A program made the translations under genes and the position numbers. Of a DNA stretch of 64,000 nucleotides, positions 31,096 to 39,535 are shown piece after piece (position 1 is the stretch's first letter; each line of letters starts with the position of its first letter). The stretch is from Gracilariopsis chorda (Eukaryota > Rhodophyta > Florideophyceae > Gracilariales > Gracilariaceae): contig NBIV01000061.1 in the NCBI GenBank assembly GCA_003194525.1, positions 124,001 through 188,000 of the forward strand, read 5' to 3'. The notes under the pieces are model-generated. The model did not search any database. It saw only the letters and a list, made by a program, of their open reading frames with translations, and was not told the DNA's origin.

Positions 31096-31859
31096 ATGAG
31101 CCACACTCAACAAACCGAGTCAAATACCGGAATAACGCCTCCTGCAAGCCCAACGCCTCTCGGAACCCCTGCCGCTGTGGCAAAGAACATTCCCTACACT
31201 TTACTACCAACACCAATGGCTGCTCCGTCCAACTATACAGACGTGCATGTGCCAGCCTTTCCAACCCTGAAAGAAGATGGTACCAATCTAAATGCATGGA
31301 AAATGGCCATAGAAAATTTCGTGATAATGAACGACATGGAAAACCTTATCACCGAAGAACATCAACCCCCTCCCCAACGAGTGCAAACCACAATCTCTAT
31401 CGCCGACAAAGAGCTAAATTACGCACACATCTGATGCGCAGTATCCCCGAAGATCTCGACATACCCATCGACATCGGACCAGACACACAGCTCATAGAGA
31501 TCATCAACGCTGTATCCTCAAGTCTCCAATCTGCGACAACCGCCGACCACCAGTTACTCCGCCAAGAGGCTGAATATACTACTCTTGAACCGGACATGTC
31601 CATCGCAGAATACGTGAAAAAACATAGAGCAATCCGATCAAAGATGGTTACAACCAAATTTCCCAACGCTACCTTACAATCAACCAAGATAGACTTCATG
31701 ATCAGAGGCCTCGGCGGAATTCCACATCTTCAAACTATCGTTGACACTTGGTACGATTCCAACAGTGTTCCCAAAACTATCGCCGAATTCGAGACAAGAT
31801 TGAAGACAGCAGAAGGCAGGGACAACCTCTGCAGCGGTACTGCCAGTACCTCAACTTAG
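31096..31859 (+). pseudogene. copia gag, frameshifted
   Basis: Starts at ATG 31096. The first part (FPTLKEDGTNLNAWKMAIEN) is the typical copia Gag opening (N-x-W-x-x). Register changes around 31425, seemingly by two extra bases, and continues as LMRSIPEDLDIPID and the Gag helical core (MSIAEYVKKHRAIRSKM) to a TAG at 31857-31859. Beyond this codon the same frame goes straight into an Arg/Gly-rich segment, so the stop may be a mutation within the polyprotein. Confidence 0.8.
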
Positions 31860-34800
31860 ACTGAATCAAGAGCCCCCCGCGCACGCCCTCGTGGCCGCAG
31901 GGGAGGCCGTGGGCGAGGTGGACGTGGACGTGGTTTCTACGCGCCTCCAATGTGGCAGCAGCAGTTTTACTCTCGGGTCCCGTATTATATGTACAGCCCA
32001 CCTCAGTATCCTCCATTCGCGCCACCACCACCGTCCTTCCAAGCCCCATCAGAATTGACGCCCCAGAGAGCGAACCCCTTCTACACTCCTCCTGTGTTTC
32101 CTCAACCACAGCCGCAACAACAATTTGCCACCACGAGGGAGCGCACCCCCGGTCGACGCATGCGACGCAAAACGGAGGCGAAAGCAGTCGCTACCGAGGA
32201 CCCCTTCACGCCCTACGAAAACGACGACGACAATGACGTAACGAGTACGTTTGCTCTTGACTCAGCAGCATCGCCCACCCACGTTCCCACACCTACGACA
32301 ACGATGCACGCGCTGGAAAACCTCATACTAACAAAAACTGCTACCGAGACGACCTCTCACGCAACGCACGCTGGTCCTATTCAGGTGACAACTAATGTTG
32401 GATATCAATTTAATGTACCCGCTGTGGCCAAGTCAAGGATCTCAAGACCCCTGTTATCAGTACATGACACAGCAAAGAAGTGGGGCCTGGTATCATTCAC
32501 TCCACATCGGGCCTACATCATCAACACTCTAAACCCACGTTTACCTTCCTGTATTGGAACAGCCACATTCCACAACGGACTCTACATCCTCGACCGCCAC
32601 AACAAACAAACTACCTCTGTGTTTGCCTCCCGTACTACACCAGTCCCCACCCCCCAAAAAATACACCAACAGCATAAGCCCCGATACAAACACAATGGTA
32701 AAAGAGCTACAGAACACATCACTGCCTCAACGATCCCACACAAACCACCAATCATACAAATCCCAACATCGCATCCTTTTCCGACCGATGAAAACCCCAA
32801 GATCACCCACGACTTCCACAAGTTCTATCTCATCTTCAATCACGTCAAGCCACATACCCTACAACAAATGGCAAAAAGATCCCTGCTACAACACCTCCCG
32901 GCATCACTGAAATCCCCAATTCCTACAATTACGTGCCAACCCTGCCGTCTAGCCAAACAACGTCCCACACCATACAAAAGCATCACCAGACCTCGAGTTG
33001 CTCACATGTCCCTCGGCAGCGACATATGTGGCCCCATTACACCCAAATCCCGGCAAGGAAATAGCTATTTCACTACTTTCATTGACAATGAATCCCGATA
33101 CCTCATCCTGGACTTCATGCCGAGCCGCCAACACCTACCCGCCCGCATCGGCTCAGTACTCAAGGATATACACCATTATACTGGTCGACAGGTCCAAGCA
33201 CTGCGTACTGACAACGCGAAAGAATATATATCAAGAAAAGCCCACGACGTGTACGAATCACACGACCTACACCACTCGACATCTCTTCCATACACGCCAC
33301 AACAAAACGGAATAGCATAGCGCATCAACTCAACGTTTCTGGCCGCCACAAGAGCCGCCCTGACACATAGTAATCTCCCCGACAAATATTGGGAAGACGC
33401 ACTGCGAGACATAACTCACAAATACAACCGAACATTGCACTCTGGTACTAATCAAATACCATACACCGACTGGTTCGGCACAACTCCGTCTTCACGAGAT
33501 CTATTCATATTTGGCCAGTACGGCACAACACCAACACAAACCAACAAATCAACCCGCAAGAAACTGCAACATCGAGCCACGCTCTGTCGCTACCTACACC
33601 CTCTCAACGACTCCACAATCGCAGTCCTCGAAACAAAGACGAACCGTGTCTTTCATACGCGGATCAAAGATTTCAAACCCTACCACCCACACACCGACCC
33701 ATCAAAGACCGTAGTAGGCATCTCACACGCGCATAAAGCCTTTACACCTCACCCTATCCCGCTCAGGATCACATACACAACACCACCACCCCTATCACGA
33801 TCCCAAGCGAGGAAATACCCCGATGCTGATCACTGGCACAAGGCCCACAACTCCGAACTACAATACATTAAGGACAACGGCATCATCAAATGGATACCGA
33901 ATTCGCAAGTTCCAGCACACATCAAACCGCTCCCACTCCGCATGACCTACATGTACAAACGCGATACCTCGAACAAAATCATCGGCAGGCGTGCGCGCTG
34001 CGTCGTAAGAGGAGACAAAATGGTGCCACACGTTCATTATGACCCCAACCAAACCACCACGTATACAGCCAATCGAGTCACCAGCCGCCTACTGCTGGCA
34101 ATGGTGGCTACCTTTCGGCTCCATGTCGAACATTTCGATATCAAGTCCGCTTTCCTCGAGGAGAAATTTGAATACGAGAAACCAGTTTACGTGAAGGAGC
34201 TACCCCAATTCGACGGCAAATTTAAACATCACAACCACACCGGACTCCTAATAGGTAACTTATACGGTGGAAAATCAGCAGGATACATTTACCTAACGAA
34301 GAACACCAAGTACTTGAAATCCATCGGATTCACACAATCCGATGCAGACCCATGCTTATTTATCAAACATTGCGCCGGAGAAACCACTTTCATATATGTC
34401 ACAATCGACGACTTTAAAGTCACATCTACATCAACACAAGAAATTGACAGCCTATACCACGCTTTGCTAGACAAATACAAAGTCGTGAAGCGTCTTGGTT
34501 TCCCAAACAATTACCTCGGATGGAAAGTACAGCGCACAGGCAACGGCGATATTCACCTCTCACAACCACACGCCATAACTGCCCTCTTACATCGACTCAA
34601 GCTCGAAACCTGCAACCCGAAACAAACACCTTTTCCCGATGGCATAGATTTGCACAAAACCACTAACCTCGACAAACCATTCCCATATTCTAATGAGTCG
34701 TACCAATCAATCGTTGGAGAACTTCGCTACATCGCAGATCCCACCCGTCCGGACATCTTCTACATCGTCAACAAACTCGCCGCGGCCCTCTCCAATCCCT

Positions 34801-35414
34801 GCGACCGACACTGGAAAGCATTGAAAAGCTTGATGCGGTATCTCAAAGGCACCACTAACCTTGGCATATTAATGAAACACACAACCGCCTCGTTTGACAT
34901 TTCCAGCCTATTGCGGTACTACCACACCTACTCGGACGCAGACCACGCAGACGACACTACGGATCGCAAATCCATGTCAGGCACAGTACACTGCTTTAAC
35001 GGAACTCCATTTATGTGGTACTCCAAAAAACAACACATCACTGCTCTCTCTACTTTTAAAGCCGAGTACGTCGCCTCCTGCTCAGCATCACAACAAATCC
35101 AATGGATAAGGCGACTCCTCTTTGACATGAGATGCACGACAACGACGCCAACCACGTTGCACATCGATAACACATCGGGGATTGACGTAGCTAATAACAC
35201 TGCACCGACAAAGAAACGGAAATACATCGATCTGCGACGACACTACATCCAAGACCACATACGTAAGAGACACATCAAACTCAAACACATACCAACCACG
35301 CACATGCTCGCGGACATTATGACCAAGGCTGTGAAGCGACAAGTATTCGTGCGCATGATCCGCGCACTACATATACGACCCCACGAAGCTTACCCCAACT
35401 CCAGGGGAGTGTGA
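31860..35414 (+). pseudogene. copia pol: protease, integrase, RT, RNase H
   Basis: A single frame interrupted by TAG at 33318-33320. In order: an RGRRGGRGRGG block in the place where a CCHC knuckle usually sits; protease motif ALDSAASPTH (DSAAS instead of DSGAS); integrase zinc motif (FNHVKPHTL, CQPC); integrase core Asp residues in GSDICGPI and LRTDNAKEY; then QQNGIA with the second TAG replacing the expected catalytic Glu. Reverse transcriptase: FDIKSAFLEEKFE and TIDDFKV (catalytic DD). RNase H: YSDADHADD, LSTFKAEYVA and HIDNTSGIDVANN. The end LADIMTKAVKRQVF is standard. Only the integrase catalytic-site stop and the gag breaks clearly disable it. Confidence 0.88.
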
Positions 35415-35589
35415 CGAGCCTTACAAACACAAAAAGAGTTGGGGCAACCTGCGTTCACGTTCAGAGCCTTACAACTGTCACCAGTGTCCACACGACACGC
35501 ACACGATTAACGACGACGGTGCCCTTGAAATAGAGTCACCTTCCTGAGTAAACAGACCTCCATGAGAGAGGCATGCTTTCAGCGTCACA
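35410..35589 (+). repeat. 3' LTR of copia element
   Basis: 180 bp, TGTGACG to CGTCACA. It keeps both GAGCCTTACAA repeats and the 37 bp between them that the 5' LTR has lost. Otherwise it differs from the 5' LTR by only a few substitutions. Confidence 0.9.
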
Positions 35590-35820
35590 TACTACAAGCT
35601 AAACTGTCTGTTATTCTAACTACAATACTTTCACGTGACGCTGCAAGCTAGAAAAGCGTCACAGCGTAATATATCTTAGCTACAAGCCCTCTTCTAGGAG
35701 CAATATAAATAAAGAGGCACGACGTGGCCTGCTCCTCCTGAGATCGCGGCCGGCCAATCAGACCCCAAACCTATCAATACCTTCATCCTACACCCGAGGT
35801 CTACTCTCTGTATTTCAGTT
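35590..35820. other. spacer between copia element and right repeat arm
   Basis: Contains CACGTGACGCTG and GCGTCACAGCG, short sequences resembling the copia LTR ends, perhaps a trace of an older insertion. No gene. Confidence 0.35.
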
Positions 35821-37075
35821 TAACTATGCCAGAAAACAGCCATGTCCTTGCTTTTGTTCAGTAGAGGTAAGTCTTGGTGTCTGGTCCGAATCGGCAACAA
35901 ACACCTCAACATTGCTTGCTCTACTTCTTTCTTGGCGCTAATGCTACATGTACATTTAGTTTCTTCGATGAGCACGTACCCTTGGTATGATAGAACCGGG
36001 TGCTAAGACGGTGAATGATTACATGAGTGGCATGAAGAACTGAGAAAGAACCACTTGTACCTCGCCTCCGCCTCCGCTTCTGCATAACAAGTTTTGCGGA
36101 TTCTTGCAATAAGCATGAACACTTTCGCTTCTTCTTGAACTTCGGGGATGTCAAATCGAAATTTGACATCCAAGAAATACAATGAAACCTTCACCTGTTC
36201 CTCCAAAGGCTGTTGCGATACTGGCCTAGCTAGGACCTAGGGGCACATGCAATTTACCTTAACGTGGTGTAGCGGACTTTGCTTTTTGGGTTTTCGAGCA
36301 AAGCGAAATGGATTCGCCGTCGGGTTTCCGACGGGGACCAAAAACCATGGAACGGTTGAAAAGCAATTTATACATCAAGGGTAATATACATACAAATACC
36401 TAGGAGTTCTAGGGGCTTGTTATGACTGCTCGAATTCGGTAGGCAGCTGCTTCGCCAGAGGTTCTTCATTCTGAAAGAAGACGAGAACGAGAGTTCTTAA
36501 TGTGCCATGTCGTCCCAAGCTTTGTCCTCTCAATCTGTTCCAACAATAATATCGGAATTAACCCTAGTGCCGATACCTATTTTCTTCTTTACTGTTGGTC
36601 CTTGATGTCTAATTACTACATAAAAGCATATCTGGTTAAAGATAATTTTCTCTCCGGAGGAAACCAGAGAATTTCTGCGGCCACTGTCCAAGATACATAT
36701 GTGCATAGTGAAAAATTTGCGGACCGCGCCATTTGCAGTGGCCTCATTCAATGAATAAACGAGCTCCACAGCCATCTTCTATGCATGGTTCCCGTTCTCC
36801 TCTGTTTCAGCAAATGTAGGGCGGAATGCTGTAGATTTGCGGACACTACAGACTCTCTTAATGGAGGATTGATGTTTATAGAAAAAGTCATGTTGGTATT
36901 TCAAATTTGGTGTTGCTGGAAAAATCATTTTGATGATCGTGATACATGAAGGTGCGGCTCGTCTTAGAATGGAATAAAGTATCATTGTTTATCGCAAGAG
37001 TCAACAAGAATGGCGAGGAGGAGGTGACAACAAAGTCTGTTGTCCGCACGTGAATGGTTTCTGCAGAGGTGCAGA
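35821..37075 (-). repeat. 1.25-kb dispersed repeat, right arm (inverted)
   Basis: Reverse complement of 10155-11409. Strongest similarity covers 35821-36838, with a diverged outer part to about 37075. The inner edge is sharp next to TAACTATGCC. The TTCG-capped 11-bp hairpin (36146-36171) and the CCGTCGG/CCGACGG hairpin are kept exactly. Small ORFs at 36003-36206 and 36530-36775 correspond to those of the left arm, the latter uninterrupted here. Confidence 0.85.
36530..36775 (-). CDS. small ORF of the dispersed repeat, possibly retropepsin-like
   Basis: 81 aa from ATG 36775. It reads MHICILDSGRRNSLVSS, a hydrophobic stretch and a C-terminal SDIIVGTD. The DSG followed about 50 residues later by an I-[IV]-x-G-x-D element resembles the two halves of a retroelement aspartic protease, but DSGR departs from DSGA and the domain is short. 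The matching left-arm frame is broken by five extra bases. Suggestive only; it may not be a gene. Confidence 0.25.
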   Translation of the reverse strand: MAVELVYSLNEATANGAVRKFFTMHICILDSGRRNSLVSSGEKIIFNQICFYVVIRHQGPTVKKKIGIGTRVNSDIIVGTD

Positions 37076-37382
37076 CGAAGCTGGCGTACCAAGGTAGCCT
37101 CTTGGGTCGCCCGGGAATGTGAAATGCCAACAGGCTGTAAGGTTAAATGGTAACCGAGGTTAATGACCAAGGAGGAGCACCATACCTCACACGTGTCATG
37201 GTTCCATAATTGGCCAAAATAAAACCCCAAAATATCTCCCCCGTAAATATAGAAACAGCAATGGCAAGTTTCAAGCTTCTGTGAAGACCAGAAGCCCATT
37301 GCTACGCACCGGACCCCTTTGGCGCCATCTTCTTTGTCGAGCAATCAGCCTTCGTTGGCCTCAGAAGCACTTCTTCTACAAA

Positions 37383-38489
37383 ATGTCTGCCAATTCAACC
37401 CATTTCACATCCCTCATGCGATTCGTTCGAAGGAATTCCGGTCGTCTTACCTTTCTCACTCTTACAGCCGGTGGCCTGGTAGTGGCGTATAGATACTTTA
37501 GAACACAGATGAACACAGTCAATTCAACCCTTGAAGCAGAGCGTGTTGCCGGCGCTCGAAGTCTTCGCGCAGTTTTCTTGGCTAACAAAAACACCATTCA
37601 AAAGGCGTATATGGCGTTGTTGCCGGAGATTGGTGCCATTCTTTCCGCATGCGAAAGCATTGACTGCTCAGCAATATTGAAGAGATTGAGAGAACGGCCA
37701 CCTCTACAAGAAAAAGCCTCGCTCTGGGAAAGGCTCAAAATTGCGAGTGTAACGCATTTGGTAACTGCCATTTTCTTGATCGTTACTGTTCATGTCACTA
37801 TATCAATGCAGATCAACCTCCTTGCTCGATATAGCGCTTATTATGCAGACGCCCCCGTCCAGAGCTTACCGTCTGGAGATCTGCAACCTTCAACTTCCAA
37901 GAGCTTTCTTGATTTATGTCGTCGCGTTTTGTCGAACGCGGACGTAGATGGACTAACAAAACAAGTAGAAGCCGAGGTCCGAGCCAATGTGAAGGACGTG
38001 AAACTTACAGCCGTGTATGATGCGCAGCGAGTCGAATGTCTACTTTCAAACTGTATACGCGGCTTGAGTGAAGAGAGCAAGATGCACTCCCTTTCACGAC
38101 TTCCCGAGTATTGGTTTCGGAATGAACTGCGCACTCTTCGCGAGGAAAGTGAAAGGGAGAAAAATTTGGATTGGCTCTTGGAAGAATCTCTGGATCTTTG
38201 CGAGTGTCTAGATGTATCTGAAGTTGTGGAAAGCTCAAGTTTTGACGTTGTGCATCATCTCTGTGAACAACTCGGACAAGAGATGACGAATGGCAGCGCG
38301 AAGGGACTACCTTTTGCCCACCTATTGGCTAGATTTGAAAAGCTTAGCAAAAGCTTATTCACGGGAGAGATTGAAAACGTTGTGAGGGATAACGAAAGCG
38401 GAGTTCAGTTCGCTGCTTGCGTCTTTTTGTCTGGCGAGAAGCAGGCTAAATCTACATCCAATGCAGGTGTAGGTGAAGACGTGCGATAG
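37383..38489 (+). CDS. PEX3: peroxisomal biogenesis factor 3
   Basis: A 368-aa protein from ATG 37383 (the frame is open from a GTG 34 codons upstream). The N-terminal residues include a hydrophobic anchor (GRLTFLTLTAGGLVVAYRYF) that inserts PEX3 in the peroxisomal membrane with its bulk in the cytosol. The family signature follows: LLPEIGAILSACESID, LRERPPLQEK, LWERLKIASVTH and a conserved hydrophobic segment with ISMQINLLARYSA. The C-terminal helical part ends in a hydrophilic tail. Length matches the usual 370-450 aa. PEX3 is the PEX19 receptor for peroxisomal membrane protein import. There is no sign of an intron. Confidence 0.88.
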   Translation: MSANSTHFTSLMRFVRRNSGRLTFLTLTAGGLVVAYRYFRTQMNTVNSTLEAERVAGARSLRAVFLANKNTIQKAYMALLPEIGAILSACESIDCSAILKRLRERPPLQEKASLWERLKIASVTHLVTAIFLIVTVHVTISMQINLLARYSAYYADAPVQSLPSGDLQPSTSKSFLDLCRRVLSNADVDGLTKQVEAEVRANVKDVKLTAVYDAQRVECLLSNCIRGLSEESKMHSLSRLPEYWFRNELRTLREESEREKNLDWLLEESLDLCECLDVSEVVESSSFDVVHHLCEQLGQEMTNGSAKGLPFAHLLARFEKLSKSLFTGEIENVVRDNESGVQFAACVFLSGEKQAKSTSNAGVGEDVR

Positions 38490-38556
38490 AAACAGCGAAA
38501 CACATTCCTGTAAACTACTGCTGCTCCCGACCCTGCCATTATCACTAAGTACAGAC

Positions 38557-38979
38557 ATGAACGTACCGGTAGAAGGCTATCTTTGTCGCATCTCTTGTCG
38601 ATATGTAGATATACCCTCGCCACAAACATCAGTATTCAAACCAGGCCTTCCTTCCTGTTCGTGGACAACGCTCACGGAGTTAGGTAAAATGGCGAACAAG
38701 CACGGTATCTGTGCGTGTATGCTGGGCTACTTGCGCACTTCTTTGGGGTTCATGATATTCATTGGCAACCCTATTGGGCCCCCGCAGGAAACACCAAACA
38801 AGGTTATTGTTGGGTCCACACAAAGAGGATACAAGGGTGATAAAGCTTTACCACGTACTACTACTCTTCACCGTTGGAGTGTCGTGATATCTGAGCCTTC
38901 CATGCTTTTGAACCATACAAAGGTGAGGGTTATCGACACAAACGCACGAGCATGTCTCCCCCATTTTAAGCGTCGTTGA
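38557..38979 (+). CDS. unknown 140-aa ORF
   Basis: Starts at ATG 38557, 67 bp after PEX3. It reads MNVPVEGYLCRISCRYVD and later MANKHGICACMLGYL, FMIFIGNPIGPP. Cys-rich in its first half and basic at the end (LPHFKRR). No domain is recognised. The frame lies where the PEX3 3' UTR should be, so it may be chance. Confidence 0.25.
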   Translation: MNVPVEGYLCRISCRYVDIPSPQTSVFKPGLPSCSWTTLTELGKMANKHGICACMLGYLRTSLGFMIFIGNPIGPPQETPNKVIVGSTQRGYKGDKALPRTTTLHRWSVVISEPSMLLNHTKVRVIDTNARACLPHFKRR

Positions 38980-39535
38980 TCAGTAAGCTTAGGGCAACGA
39001 CCATTTTCTTATCTGTCGAAGGTAAAATTGTGACCAATGCTTTCAAGCCAGCTGTACATCATTCTATTTCTCGTGTGATTCGAGATGCTTGTGGTCGTCG
39101 GGCCAAAATTTGCGTGCTCTGCTTCTTCGCCGTCGTCATTCATGCGGCAAATTGAATGACTTGTAGCTCCACCGGCACAGATGACGCGCAACAAGGAACG
39201 TGAAAAAGCCATATGTTTCATGAACCAGACAACTTCACGCCCAAGCTAAAGCGTCGATGTGTTCTGTGAGAAACAAGTGAACACTTTTCAACTCTGCGAC
39301 GTCCGACAAGAACGACATGGTGGTTTATTCGGTGGACTACGATCAACTGAGATGCGATTTTGTCCGTTCTGCACCACCGCTGCCTATGACGGCTATTTTC
39401 GGAGTACCATGAGCAGTTCCTTGCCCTCGTTGTAAAGGAAGCCACTTGTTTATGTACACGGTGATACGGAGTTTTTTATGAGATGTAGTTACAGATTGAA
39501 TGTCAGTTGAAAGACCGGCTACTGGGCTACGGATC
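38980..39535. other. intergenic between PEX3 and the KH gene
   Basis: Downstream flank of two convergent genes (PEX3 plus strand, KH gene minus strand). Short frames only, no repeats seen. Confidence 0.35.

Larger units (their letters stand above)
30797..35589 (+). mobile_element. Ty1/copia LTR retrotransposon, inactivated
   Basis: Complete in outline: 5' LTR (30797-30928), primer site, gag, protease-integrase-RT-RNase H in copia order, a purine tract (AGGGGAG) and 3' LTR (35410-35589). Both LTRs begin TGTGACG and end CGTCACA. They are almost identical except for a 48-bp length difference, so insertion is fairly recent. The gag-pol frame has one frameshift and two TAG codons, so this copy is not autonomous. 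I find no target-site duplication: flanking pentamers are GTGCG on the left and TACTA on the right. Confidence 0.92.
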
